Assembly: GCF_049896245.1 (NCBI RefSeq)
Contig: NZ_JAFCTX010000002.1
Coordinates: forward strand, 1-64,000
Direction of reading: 5' to 3'
DNA: 64,000 nt
Source: Cypionkella sp049896245
Lineage (GTDB): Bacteria > Pseudomonadota > Alphaproteobacteria > Rhodobacterales > Rhodobacteraceae
The notes under the pieces are model-generated. The model was not told the origin of the DNA. It was given only the letters and a program-made list of their open reading frames with translations, and did not search any database. Of this stretch, positions 16,893-25,197 are shown one piece after another. The position numbers were made by a program, and so were the translations under genes. Numbering within the stretch: the stretch's first letter is position 1; the number at the start of each line of letters is the position of its first letter.

Positions 16893-18068
16893 ATGGCGGG
16901 TAGTGGCGGCCCTTGGGGCGGAAATGGCGGTTCTGGTGGGGATGACCGGAATGGCCAGCGGCCAGAGGGCGAGCGTCCGGGGCAGCGTCCGGGTGGGCGC
17001 AAACCGGGCGAGGGTCCGCAGATGCCCGAGATTGACGAGCTGATGAAGAAGGGCCAGGAACATCTGCGCGTGCTGGTGGGCGGGCGTGGCGGTGGCAATG
17101 GCCGTGGGCCTGCGGGTGGCGGCGGGCCGGGTGGTGCTTTGTTCACCAAGCAGGGCGTGGCGCTGGGCGTGATTGTGGCGCTGGGCGTTTGGGTCTATGC
17201 CTCTGCCTACTCGGTGAAGCCGGAAGAACAAGCGGTGACGCTGATGCTGGGCAAGTCCAGCGGTGTGACCGAAGAAGGTCTGCATTTCGCGCCTTGGCCA
17301 GTGATGACGGCGGAAATCGTTGAAGCGCGCAAGCAGCGCACCACCGATATCGGCAACGGCGCGGCGGGCGAGTTGGACAATGGTCTGATGTTGACCCGCG
17401 ATCAGAACATCGTCGATATCGAGTTTCAGGTGGTTTGGAACATTTCTGATCCGTCGAAATTCCTGTTCAACTTGGCGGACCCTGAGGACACCATCCGTGC
17501 GGTTTCCGAATCTGCGATGCGCGATATCATTGCGCGGTCGGAGTTGTCGCCTGTGTTGAACCGCGACCGGGGCGTGATCGCTGCGGAAGTAACGGCGGCC
17601 ATTCAAGGCACGCTGAACAGCTATGATGCCGGGATCAATGTGATCCGGGTGAACTTCGACAAGGCCGATCCGCCGCGCGAAGTCATCGACAGCTTCCGCA
17701 AGGTGCAGGCAGCACAGCAAGAACGCGACCGTTTGGAAAAAGAAGCCGATGCTTACGCCAACACGATTGGCGCGGCCTCGCGCGGTCAAGCGGCGCAACT
17801 GTTGGAAGACGCGCGCGGCTATCAGGCGCAGGTGGTGAACAACGCCGAAGGTGAAGCGAGCCGCTTCTCGTCGATCTATGCGGAATATGTGAAAGCGCCG
17901 GAGGTGACGCGCAAGCGGATGTATCTGGAAACCATGGAGAAAGTGCTGGGCGGGATGAATAAGGTCATTCTGGATGGCGTCTCTGGCCAAAACGGGCAGG
18001 GCGTTCTGCCCTATCTGCCGCTGGAGGGCCTGAACAAACCTGCAACCCCAACCGGAGGGTCGAACTGA
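16893..18068 (+). CDS. hflK: FtsH protease modulator HflK
   Basis: HflK and HflC form a membrane-anchored ring that encloses and modulates the FtsH protease. The 391 residues start with about 85 of Gly-, Pro- and Arg-rich sequence. One transmembrane helix follows (ALGVIVALGVWVYASAYSV), then the SPFH/band 7 domain (KPEEQAVTLMLGK onward) and a long coiled-coil helix with QAAQQERDRLEKEADAYAN. The glycine-rich N-terminus is normal for HflK. The stop codon overlaps the hflC start (TGATG), so the two are translated together. Confidence 0.96.
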   Translation: MAGSGGPWGGNGGSGGDDRNGQRPEGERPGQRPGGRKPGEGPQMPEIDELMKKGQEHLRVLVGGRGGGNGRGPAGGGGPGGALFTKQGVALGVIVALGVWVYASAYSVKPEEQAVTLMLGKSSGVTEEGLHFAPWPVMTAEIVEARKQRTTDIGNGAAGELDNGLMLTRDQNIVDIEFQVVWNISDPSKFLFNLADPEDTIRAVSESAMRDIIARSELSPVLNRDRGVIAAEVTAAIQGTLNSYDAGINVIRVNFDKADPPREVIDSFRKVQAAQQERDRLEKEADAYANTIGAASRGQAAQLLEDARGYQAQVVNNAEGEASRFSSIYAEYVKAPEVTRKRMYLETMEKVLGGMNKVILDGVSGQNGQGVLPYLPLEGLNKPATPTGGSN

Positions 18069-19003
18069 TGCGTCCGATCTATATTCTTCCCGGCCTGATC
18101 CTTGTGGGGGCCTTGCTGTTGTCTTCGGTGTTCATCGTGGATGAGCGTGAAAAAGTGCTGGTTTTGCAGTTTGGTGAAGTGAAGCAGGTGGTGGACAAGC
18201 CCGGTCTGGGCTTCAAAATTCCCTTCGTGCAAGAGGTTTACCGCTACGACGACCGCATCCTTGGCCTGCCGACGCAGCCGTTGGAAGTCACACCGCTGGA
18301 TGATCGCCGTTTGGTTGTCGATGCCTTTGCGCGCTGGCGGATCGTTGATCTGGAAGCGTTCCGGCGCGCGGTGGGTTCGGGTGGGGTCGAGGCTGCGCGC
18401 AGCAACCTTGACAAGATCATCAACGCCGAAATTCGCGAGGTTCTGGGTGGGGTCAACAGCCAGAAGGTGCTGTCGGAAGACCGCACGTCACTGATGAACC
18501 AGATCCGCGATAACTCGCGCGCCAAGGCGGCGGGGCTTGGGGTGGATGTGATTGACGTGCGGCTGACGCGCACCGATCTGCCGGAACAGAACCTTGAGGC
18601 CACCTTCGCGCGGATGCGGGCCGAGCGGGACCGGGAAGCGGCAGACGAGATCGGCCGTGGTAACGAAGCCGCCCAACGGGTGCGGGCCGCGGCGGAACGC
18701 TCTAAGGTTGAGATCGTCTCGCAGGCGGGCAAAGAGGCCGAGGTCATTCGCGGCGAGGCCGATGCAAAACGCAACGCAATTTATGCCGAAGCGTTTGGCA
18801 AAGACCCCGAGTTCTTTGCATTTACCCGCTCGTTGACCTCGTATGAGCGGGCGTTGCAGTCGGGGAATTCCTCGATGGTGATGCAGCCGGACAGCGAGTT
18901 CTTTGACTATCTGCGCAGCGAGAAGCCTCCGGTTGCTGCCGCGACGCCAGCGACAGGCGCGCAAGCAACCACTGCGCCTGCACCTGCCGCGACGCAGCCG
19001 TAA
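18068..19003 (+). CDS. hflC: FtsH protease modulator HflC
   Basis: The partner of HflK in the periplasm-facing FtsH regulatory ring. The 311 residues open with one transmembrane helix (IYILPGLILVGALLLSSVFI). Then come the SPFH domain with VDEREKVLVLQFGEVK and a charged helical region (RMRAERDREAADEIGRGNEA). A short Ala/Thr/Pro tail of about 20 residues follows. It overlaps hflK by one base at TGATG and is followed by a terminator; a DegP-type protease gene lies beyond, so the neighbourhood serves envelope protein quality control. Confidence 0.96.
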   Translation: MRPIYILPGLILVGALLLSSVFIVDEREKVLVLQFGEVKQVVDKPGLGFKIPFVQEVYRYDDRILGLPTQPLEVTPLDDRRLVVDAFARWRIVDLEAFRRAVGSGGVEAARSNLDKIINAEIREVLGGVNSQKVLSEDRTSLMNQIRDNSRAKAAGLGVDVIDVRLTRTDLPEQNLEATFARMRAERDREAADEIGRGNEAAQRVRAAAERSKVEIVSQAGKEAEVIRGEADAKRNAIYAEAFGKDPEFFAFTRSLTSYERALQSGNSSMVMQPDSEFFDYLRSEKPPVAAATPATGAQATTAPAPAATQP

Positions 19004-19024
19004 CCGGCGCGATCAAGTTGATTG

Positions 19025-19059
19025 AAAGGGCTGGTGCTTGACGCCGGCCCTTTTGTTTT
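19025..19059 (+). terminator. Rho-independent terminator after hflC
   Basis: AAAGGGCTGG (19025-19034) pairs with CCGGCCCTTT (19044-19053) with one G-U pair around a nine-base loop, followed by TGTTTT. It lies 22 bases after the hflC stop and separates hflKC from the protease gene. Confidence 0.88.
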
Positions 19060-19240
19060 GCGGCGAGGATTGGCGCAATCTGCCGATAGCCCTTGCACGC
19101 AGCCTCACGCAGGTGACAAATTCATTCACGCAGGGTTGAGGCGGCGCGATCTGGTTTGCATTGCGTATTTTGGCCCCTAAATGAATATGCGGATGTGATC
19201 CGATGCGGCGGGCGATGTGGATCGCGCCCCGCACTACGAA

Positions 19241-19246
19241 AAGGAG
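19241..19246 (+). promoter_or_regulatory. Ribosome binding site fixing a GTG start
   Basis: AAGGAG lies seven bases before GTG 19254. An upstream ATG in the same frame at 19203 has no such site. The protease is therefore taken to start at 19254, which also places its signal peptide close to the N-terminus. Confidence 0.75.
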
Positions 19247-19253
19247 TTCGGAC

Positions 19254-20765
19254 GTGCTTCAACTTATCAATGCCCGTAATGTTTTGAGTGGGCGCGCGCT
19301 GACTGTTCCAGCAATCGCCAGCCCCAAGCGTCCCCGGCTGATGCTGGCGCTTGGTCTGGGTCTGTCAATGGCGCTGGCCGCTGGCCCCGCGCATCAGGCG
19401 CTGGCGTTCGGTGCGCCTGACAGCTTTGCCGATCTGGCCCAGCAAATCAGCCCCTCGGTCGTCAACATCACCACATCCTCGATGGTAGCCTCTGCCACCG
19501 ATGGCGGGCCGATGGTGCCGCCGGGCTCGCCGTTTGAGGATTTCTTCAAGGATTTCATGGACCAGAACGGCCATGGCGGCAACGAGCCGCAACGCTCGGA
19601 AGCCTTGGGTTCGGGTTTTGTGATCTCGGCGGACGGCTATATCGTGACGAATAACCACGTCATCGAGGGCGCGGATGATATTGAGATTGAATTTTTCTCG
19701 GGCAAGAAACTGAAAGCCAAGCTGGTCGGCACCGACCTGAAAACCGACATCGCCGTGCTGAAGGTCGAAAGCCCCGAACCGCTGCCGTTTGTAGCGTTTG
19801 GCAATTCGGATGCGATGCGGGTCGGTGATTGGGTGATGGCGATGGGCAACCCGCTGGGGCAGGGATTCTCGGTGTCTGCCGGGATCGTCTCGGCGCGTGG
19901 GCGCGAGTTGAACGGCGCGTATGACGACTTTATCCAGACAGATGCGGCGATCAACAAGGGCAACTCGGGCGGGCCGCTGTTCAATATGGAGGGGCAGGTT
20001 ATCGGCGTGAACACCGCCATTCTGTCGCCAACGGGCGGCTCGATTGGCATTGGCTTCTCGATGGGCTCGAACGTGGTGGCGCATGTGGTGGACCAGTTGA
20101 AACAGTTCGGCGAAACCCGGCGCGGCTGGCTTGGCGTGCGAATCCAAGACGTGACGCCGGATGTGGCGGAAGCGATGGGTCTGACCGAGGCGAAGGGCGC
20201 GTTGATCACCGACGTGCAGGAGGGCCCGGCGAAAGCGGGCGGCATGTTGGCGGGCGATGTGATCCAGACCTTCAACGGTAAGGAAATCACCGATGTGCGC
20301 AGCCTGACCCGCACCGTGGCCGATAGCCCGATTGGCGAGGAAGTGCCCGCCGTGGTGCTGCGTGATGGCAAGCAGCAGACCTTGCAGATCAAGCTGGGGC
20401 GCCGCGAAACCGATGAGGCCGGCAAGCCGGTGCCTGCGGCGCAGAAGGACACGCCGGTCGAGCCGCAAAAGGCCGAAGTGCTGGGGCTGACTTTGGTTCC
20501 GGTAGACGCGCAGGTGGCCAAGGATCTCAAGCTGCCTGCGGGGGCGACCGGGCTTGCGGTCACCCATGTCGATGCGACGTCGGAGGCCTCTGAAAAGGGC
20601 GTCACGCCGGGCGATCTGATCGTCGAAGCGGGACAGCAGAAAGTGATCAGCATCAGCGATCTGCAAGACCGTCTGTCCGAGGCGAAAGCGGCAGGGCGCA
20701 AGTCGATCCTGCTGTTGGTACGCCGCGAGGGCGATCCGCGGTTCGTGGCGCTGTCGGTCGAGTAA
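19254..20765 (+). CDS. Do-like (DegP/HtrA family) periplasmic serine protease
   Basis: An envelope protease and chaperone that clears damaged exported proteins. From GTG 19254 it has 503 residues. A signal peptide lies near residues 27-52 (LMLALGLGLSMALAAGP, cleavage near HQALA). The trypsin-like domain carries His (about 135, TNNHVIEGA), Asp (165, LKTDIAVLKV) and Ser (238, GNSGGPL). Two PDZ domains follow, the first starting at RRGWLGVRIQDVTPD and the second around residues 420-490. The layout matches DegP/MucD. It follows hflKC after a terminator, so it has its own promoter, possibly within 19060-19240. Confidence 0.94.
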   Translation: MLQLINARNVLSGRALTVPAIASPKRPRLMLALGLGLSMALAAGPAHQALAFGAPDSFADLAQQISPSVVNITTSSMVASATDGGPMVPPGSPFEDFFKDFMDQNGHGGNEPQRSEALGSGFVISADGYIVTNNHVIEGADDIEIEFFSGKKLKAKLVGTDLKTDIAVLKVESPEPLPFVAFGNSDAMRVGDWVMAMGNPLGQGFSVSAGIVSARGRELNGAYDDFIQTDAAINKGNSGGPLFNMEGQVIGVNTAILSPTGGSIGIGFSMGSNVVAHVVDQLKQFGETRRGWLGVRIQDVTPDVAEAMGLTEAKGALITDVQEGPAKAGGMLAGDVIQTFNGKEITDVRSLTRTVADSPIGEEVPAVVLRDGKQQTLQIKLGRRETDEAGKPVPAAQKDTPVEPQKAEVLGLTLVPVDAQVAKDLKLPAGATGLAVTHVDATSEASEKGVTPGDLIVEAGQQKVISISDLQDRLSEAKAAGRKSILLLVRREGDPRFVALSVE

Positions 20766-20804
20766 ACCTATCGCCACGCGGTCTATCCAACACCAAATCC
20801 TCTC

Positions 20805-20832
20805 AATGCGCGCCACACCCGGCGCGCATTTT
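20805..20832 (+). terminator. Rho-independent terminator after the Do-like protease
   Basis: AATGCGCGCC (20805-20814) pairs perfectly with GGCGCGCATT (20821-20830) around ACACCC, followed by TTGCTTTT. It lies 40 bases past the stop. The remaining bases to 21005 hold nothing I can name. Confidence 0.88.
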
Positions 20833-21005
20833 GCTTTTGAAATACCACTGCAATAAACCGCAAAACGGCGCGATCATAACCTGTGACCACTATATGTTGT
20901 GTAAAATGCCTTTGATGTTGACGTAAAGCACAAGTCATTCCCCGCTGGGAAGATTATCGCTGGCTGCTGAAACGTGTCTGGCCAAGCGCAGAGGGCCGGA
21001 CAGGA

Positions 21006-21488
21006 TCAGGTCTTATGGCTGGTCCCCGTCTCTGCACCAATCCAGCGCTTTGGCAACAAACGGGCTTGCGCGCGTGCGCCTAAGGCAAAGCCGGTGCAGG
21101 TGATCAAAGCGCAGGTTGCATAGGCGAGGGCTGCGATGGTCAGGATGGTCAGCGGGCGCTGGGCAAGCATCCGCGCCGTATCAGCCGGGTTTTGCCCGAT
21201 CCAAAGCCGCAGGGCGATGCCGTGCAGCAGCAAGATGATCAGCGCCAGCAGCGCAAACCACGCGCCATAGGCCAGCACGGGCTTGATCCCGGCGGGCGTT
21301 TGGTGGCGGCTGACCCAAGCGCTGCCACAGAAGCGGGCGGCGACCAGCAGCGGCAGCACGACGACAAGCGCCACACTGAAGCTGAGTTGGGCGCGAATCA
21401 CCGCCTCGAACATGGTCAGCAAGGCGATGCAGGCCGCGGCGGTGAGCACCAGCACAAGGATGAAGCGCAGCGAAAGCCGGGTCCGCAT
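21006..21488 (-). CDS. Hypothetical four-helix membrane protein (ABZJ_00895-like)
   Basis: A 160-residue product with four hydrophobic helices (about 7-28, 36-52, 72-92 and 113-137) and short basic loops. Size and helix layout recall the ABZJ_00895 family of uncharacterised membrane proteins, but this is from memory and weak. It is the last gene of a three-gene minus-strand run: lipoprotein, HD hydrolase, this gene. It starts only three bases after the HD gene stops, so it is probably co-transcribed. No function can be given. Confidence 0.72.
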   Translation of the reverse strand: MRTRLSLRFILVLVLTAAACIALLTMFEAVIRAQLSFSVALVVVLPLLVAARFCGSAWVSRHQTPAGIKPVLAYGAWFALLALIILLLHGIALRLWIGQNPADTARMLAQRPLTILTIAALAYATCALITCTGFALGARAQARLLPKRWIGAETGTSHKT

Positions 21489-21491
21489 CGC

Positions 21492-22133
21492 CTAGCCAAT
21501 CTCAAACAGCAGCCGGGTGCGGAACGACAGCATCCAGTCGGCGCGCTCAATGGCCATGGCATGACCGGGCGCGGTTTGCATGGTGTCGAGCAGTTTCAGC
21601 AGTTTGGTCTCGATGTGATCCAGCGCATAGGCACGGTCATCACGCGCACGGTGCAGCGCCATCGGGTCTTCGGCATCAAACAAACCGCCGCCCATCGCCC
21701 CCGAGACATGAAACATCCGGGCGATGCCGATGGCACCCAAAGCCTCTAGCCGGTCCGCGTCTTGCAGCACGCGGGCCTCGGCAGTCATCGGAGTGATTGC
21801 GGCGGAAAAGCTGTGCGCGGCAATGGCATGGCCGACGGCAGATAGTTTGGCCTCGGGAAAGCCATCCAAGCGCAGGAAATGGCAGGCGGCTTCGGCAGAC
21901 AACGTTGAGGCGCGGGCGCGCTCGGGGTGGGATTTTGGCAGGTTGACCAGATCATGGAACATGCAGGCGGCGAGCAGGATTTGCAGATCGCAAGGCTCAT
22001 CCATCGCGATCAGCTGTGCCCGCGCCCAAACCCGCCGCAGATGGCCCAGATCATGCGCGCCATCCGCCGGGTGGGCACACCATTGCCGGGTGACTTCGGC
22101 CTCGTAGCGGGTTTGGGCGGCGGGTAAGGTCAT
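21492..22133 (-). CDS. HD-domain metal-dependent phosphohydrolase
   Basis: The 213 residues carry the HD-superfamily metal ligands: an early His in GAHDLGHLRRVW, the HD pair in ACMFHDLVNLPKS and a later Asp in VLQDADRLEALGAIG. The spacing matches YedJ/YpgQ-type proteins, which hydrolyse nucleotides in vitro. The physiological substrate is unknown. Its start codon overlaps the stop of the upstream lipoprotein gene by a few bases, and a membrane-protein gene follows, which suggests one operon. Confidence 0.88.
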   Translation of the reverse strand: MTLPAAQTRYEAEVTRQWCAHPADGAHDLGHLRRVWARAQLIAMDEPCDLQILLAACMFHDLVNLPKSHPERARASTLSAEAACHFLRLDGFPEAKLSAVGHAIAAHSFSAAITPMTAEARVLQDADRLEALGAIGIARMFHVSGAMGGGLFDAEDPMALHRARDDRAYALDHIETKLLKLLDTMQTAPGHAMAIERADWMLSFRTRLLFEIG

Positions 22134-22681
22134 ATTTTTGAGACATCCGTTGCGATGATGCCAAGCTCTTTGGCGGCAGAAAGCGAAAGTTCGGGGCTGT
22201 CAAGACCGCGTGCGGCTTGGAACTGCCGAATGGCTTCCGAGGTGGTGGCATCCATCACCCCGGTGACCGGGGCCATATAAAGCCCCCGCGCTTTCAGCGC
22301 CCGTTGCAGGGTGGCTATAAAATTCACCGTCATATCCTGCGGGCAGGGCGCGCGGAACCAGACCTCTTCATGGTCTTGCAGCAAACGCTGATGGGTCTTT
22401 GTCTGATAGGTGGCAGGAGAGGTCACTTTGCCAAGCGCATCGCGCTGCTCATCGGTGACAACAAGCTGCTCGGTGGTGGTTTCAATCACGGCGGGGGTGG
22501 TGTCTTTCGACCAGCACGCGCCTTCAGACTGCGGCGGGCGCGCACCTTCCTTCAAGCGCACAAGATCAATGCCAAGATTGCCGACGACGGGGGCTGCCAC
22601 CGAGACCTGCTGGGTACAGCCAGCCAAAATCAGCGCCCAGCCAAAAATCAGCGCCCAGACAAAAATCAGACGAAAAATCAT
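22130..22681 (-). CDS. Lipoprotein with peptidoglycan-binding-like domain
   Basis: From ATG 22681 the product has 183 residues. It opens with a lipoprotein signal (hydrophobic run then LILAGC, lipidated Cys near residue 16). A middle part follows with CWSKDTTPAVIETTTEQLVV. The C-terminal 70 or so residues, with TLQRALKARGLYMAPVTGV and ATTSEAIRQFQAARGL, are a peptidoglycan_binding_1-type fold. It should sit in the envelope and touch the cell wall. The frame is open to 22999, but only the shorter start gives a proper lipobox. It overlaps the HD gene downstream. Confidence 0.82.
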   Translation of the reverse strand: MIFRLIFVWALIFGWALILAGCTQQVSVAAPVVGNLGIDLVRLKEGARPPQSEGACWSKDTTPAVIETTTEQLVVTDEQRDALGKVTSPATYQTKTHQRLLQDHEEVWFRAPCPQDMTVNFIATLQRALKARGLYMAPVTGVMDATTSEAIRQFQAARGLDSPELSLSAAKELGIIATDVSKI

Positions 22682-22901
22682 GCCATGCCCGTATTTTGCC
22701 CCGGTTGCTCCGGGTCCTGTTGCGGCAAAGCTTAACCGCAAACCGTGGCTGTGCAAAGATGCTTGGGGGCAGGGTGCTGCGGGTGATCGGCGGGGGTGAC
22801 GGAATTGCACCGAACTGTGACGGTGCTGCACTGGCAAATGCTCTGGCTTTGGCCTATGTCGGCGACAGAGCCGTTGGGCATAAAGCAACAGGGACAGCAG
22901 C

Positions 22902-23225
22902 ATGGCGAAAATCGTATACGTCGAATTTGGTGGCAAGGAACACGTGGTCAACGTCGCAAACGGCCTGACCGTGATGGAAGGCGCGCGCGACAATGGCATT
23001 CCGGGGATTGAGGCCGATTGCGGCGGGGCCTGCGCCTGTTCGACCTGCCATGTTTATATTGATCCGGCTTGGGTGGACAAACTGCCCAAGAAGGATGCGA
23101 TGGAAGAGGATATGCTGGATTTCGCATGGAATCCCAATCCGGTAACATCGCGCCTGACCTGCCAGATCAAGGTGAACGATGCCTTGGACGGTCTGCGCGT
23201 GCAAATGCCGCAAAAGCAGATCTAG
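22902..23225 (+). CDS. fdxB: 2Fe-2S ferredoxin, adrenodoxin type
   Basis: A 107-residue electron carrier. The cluster cysteines appear as C-x5-C-x2-C in EADCGGACACSTCHVYID, and the fourth is in SRLTCQIKV. The GACACSTCHVYI motif and the acidic EEDMLDFAW helix are typical of alphaproteobacterial ferredoxins that serve cytochromes P450 or iron-sulfur assembly. There are no isc or P450 genes nearby, so the partner is unknown. It stands alone, with start ATG 22902 preceded by weak purine-rich sequence. Confidence 0.93.
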   Translation: MAKIVYVEFGGKEHVVNVANGLTVMEGARDNGIPGIEADCGGACACSTCHVYIDPAWVDKLPKKDAMEEDMLDFAWNPNPVTSRLTCQIKVNDALDGLRVQMPQKQI

Positions 23226-23279
23226 AGCGGCTTACGTTGATGTTTCTAAGCCAGATAAAACGCAAATCGCTTTAAGCAT

Positions 23280-23305
23280 TTGCTCTTTTCGAAATACTCT
23301 GGGGG
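23280..23305 (-). repeat. GAGTATTT-type dispersed repeat
   Basis: On the minus strand this reads CCCCCAGAGTATTTCGAAAA followed by GAGCAA. It differs at one position from the 20-base core at 10268-10287. It lies between two convergent genes (fdxB and the SDR gene), next to an inverted repeat TAGGCCA/TGGCCTA (23306-23322). Confidence 0.6.
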
Positions 23306-23337
23306 TAGGCCACTTTGGCCTAGGGCCAATGTGGTTT

Positions 23338-23355
23338 TTGGGGGCGAGCCCCCAA
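23338..23355. terminator. Hairpin between convergent fdxB and SDR genes
   Basis: TTGGGGG (23338-23344) pairs with CCCCCAA (23349-23355) around CGAG. A T-run precedes it and TTTTT follows about 10 bases later, so it could stop transcription from both sides. Confidence 0.6.
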
Positions 23356-23405
23356 TGAAATTCGTTTTTCTATGAATTTCGACTTCTGCTCAGAATGGAT
23401 GCGGC

Positions 23406-24044
23406 TCAGTACGGATGTGCTTGGCCGTCCCAGGTCTCAAAACACCCGGTTGTCGCCAGCGACAAGGCGGCAAAGCGGGCGGCGAGGCCCAGTGCGGATT
23501 GCGCCTCGGTGATATCCGCGCTCGCACCGCCCATATCGGTCTGCACCCAGCCGGGGTGATAGATGCCCACCGCGATGCCTTGCGCTTTCAGATCGCTGGC
23601 CAGATTGCGGCCAAGGTTCAGCGCTGCGGCTTTTGAGGCGCGGTAGATATAGCTGCCGCCGGGGGCGGTGGTGTCAGAGGCCATTTGCGAGGAAATGATC
23701 GCGATTTTGCCCTGCGCACGACGTAGGGCAGGCAGCAGGGCTTGGATGGTCAGGAACACGCCGACGACATTGGTGTTGAAGCCCTCGGCCCAAAGTGCGG
23801 GGGCATAGCCGTCATCCAAGCGCTGACCGCGATCTGGGTAGACCCCGGCGTTGCAGATCAAAAGATCAAGGCTGTCAATGCTTTGTCCCAAGGCGTGCTG
23901 GGCCGCGGCATCGGTCACATCCAGCGTTCTCAGCCCCGGCGCAGGCTTGCGGGCGGTGCCGATCACCACCGCACCCGCCGCTTGGTAATGCTGCAGCAAG
24001 GCGCGGCCGATGCCTCGGGTTGCTCCGGTGATCAGGGTGGTCAT
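23406..24044 (-). CDS. SDR-family oxidoreductase
   Basis: A 212-residue short-chain dehydrogenase/reductase. Visible are the nucleotide loop TGATRGIGRAL, the NAG motif in LLICNAGVYPD, and the catalytic Ser (IISSQMAS) with the Tyr-x3-Lys pair in YIYRASKAA. A PGWVQTDMGG segment follows. The form without a long C-terminus is close to proteins that reduce small carbonyls; the substrate is unknown. Its start shares one base with the end of the DUF1178 gene, so the two are probably co-transcribed. Confidence 0.92.
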   Translation of the reverse strand: MTTLITGATRGIGRALLQHYQAAGAVVIGTARKPAPGLRTLDVTDAAAQHALGQSIDSLDLLICNAGVYPDRGQRLDDGYAPALWAEGFNTNVVGVFLTIQALLPALRRAQGKIAIISSQMASDTTAPGGSYIYRASKAAALNLGRNLASDLKAQGIAVGIYHPGWVQTDMGGASADITEAQSALGLAARFAALSLATTGCFETWDGQAHPY

Positions 24045-24478
24045 CAGTTGGTCTTTCGCGGCGGCATGAACGGCAACGGGGCCACCGGCACACCGTCTTC
24101 GATCAAAGCCCGAGCCTCGGCAGGTTTGGCCTCGCCATAAATCGCGCGTGGGTCGATGTCGCCGTCATGCATCCGGCGGGCTTCCGCGGCGAAGTTCAGC
24201 CCGACATATTCCGAGTTGGCCTCAACCTGACGGCGCAATTCGGCCAGTGCGGCTTCCAGTTCGGTTGCAGGCGCGCTGAGTTTCGGCTTGATCGCAGCCT
24301 CACCTGCGTTGCGGGCGGGACGCACAGCCGGGGCCATCAGGGTTTTCTCGATGGTGGTATCGCCGCAGATCGGGCAGCTGATCCGGCCCGCACCAGCCAA
24401 GCTTTCATAGCCTGCGGCAGACTGAAACCAGCTGTCAAAACCGTGGAACTTGCTGCACCGAAGGGAATAGCTGATCAT
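24044..24478 (-). CDS. DUF1178 family protein
   Basis: A 144-residue protein with an N-terminal zinc-ribbon-like half: MISYSLRCSKFHGFDSWFQS, then ISCPICGDTTIEKTLMAP with a CxxC pair. A C-terminal helical part contains VGLNFAAEARRMHDGDID. This is the conserved layout of DUF1178, found across alpha- and betaproteobacteria and without known function. The cysteines suggest metal binding. It is followed by, and overlaps, the SDR gene. Confidence 0.9.
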   Translation of the reverse strand: MISYSLRCSKFHGFDSWFQSAAGYESLAGAGRISCPICGDTTIEKTLMAPAVRPARNAGEAAIKPKLSAPATELEAALAELRRQVEANSEYVGLNFAAEARRMHDGDIDPRAIYGEAKPAEARALIEDGVPVAPLPFMPPRKTN

Positions 24479-24529
24479 GCCTGAGCCAAAACTGCGTACG
24501 GTCTTTACCTAAGCAGGCTGCGCTGCTTT

Positions 24530-25036
24530 TCAAGCCGTTGCAAGCACTTGCTCGACCACCAGTTCTGGCGGTTCGGTGATGAAATTGGCGCTGAGGCCCA
24601 TCAGCACCTGACGCAACTGCGGCTCGTTCACCTTGCGGGCGGCTTTCTCGGCAGCAAACCACTTGCGCCGCCGCTCATTGCGTTCGGGGAATTTGTCGAC
24701 CAGTTCCGAGACACGCAAAGCAAACACTTGCACCGCACATTCGCAGCTGCGTCTGGGGGTCAGCAATTTGACATAGTTGAACAGCCCGATCGCGGTTTCG
24801 GCGATCTCACCGCACACGCCGGCTTCTTCCCAGGCTTCTTGTTGCGCGGCCTCGGACGGCGAGCGTTGGTCCATCGGCCAACCTTTGGGAATCACCCAGC
24901 GCCCGGTATCGCGGCTGGTGATCAACAGCACCTCAACCTTGCCGCGATGCATGCGCCAGCAGATCGCGCCATATTGCAACGGGCAAGCGGTCACCTCGTC
25001 CAAAGGCGTTATGGCAAGGGTTTGGTTCATCTGCAT
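24530..25036 (-). CDS. NUDIX hydrolase
   Basis: A 168-residue pyrophosphohydrolase-type protein. The NUDIX box is visible as GWPMDQRSPSEAAQQEAWEE followed by AGV; the usual REUXEE reads QEAWEE, a Gln for Arg change also seen in other members. The opening with QYGAICWRMHRGKVEVLLITS and GRWVIPKGW resembles diphosphoinositol or dinucleoside polyphosphate hydrolases, but the substrate is not certain. Start ATG 25036 follows GAAGG closely; 25030 is possible. Confidence 0.9.
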   Translation of the reverse strand: MQMNQTLAITPLDEVTACPLQYGAICWRMHRGKVEVLLITSRDTGRWVIPKGWPMDQRSPSEAAQQEAWEEAGVCGEIAETAIGLFNYVKLLTPRRSCECAVQVFALRVSELVDKFPERNERRRKWFAAEKAARKVNEPQLRQVLMGLSANFITEPPELVVEQVLATA

Positions 25037-25197
25037 CGGCCTTCACTCGTACATTATAAAGTTGCGGTTCTTCAGAGCCGCATTCAAGAGTATCTATCGC
25101 ATATTCTGTATGATTTGCATAGCATTGCAACGGGTTCCTTAGTCAAAACCTGTTACACAAGCGTTACAATTAGGTAGCGACGGTCAAAAAGGCGGGA

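Noticed and set aside
19141..19190. Heat-shock promoter before the DegP-type gene
   Set aside because: CCCCTAAAT resembles a sigma-32 -10 element, but no CTTGAA-like -35 lies at the right distance.
19365..20816. 483-codon minus-strand frame opposite the DegP-type gene
   Set aside because: The opposite strand encodes a full protease with all catalytic residues; the frame is a shadow.
20917..21110. Short + strand frame with WEDYRWLLKRVW before the ABZJ-like gene
   Set aside because: No start codon or ribosome site precedes it, and it runs into the antisense of the next gene.
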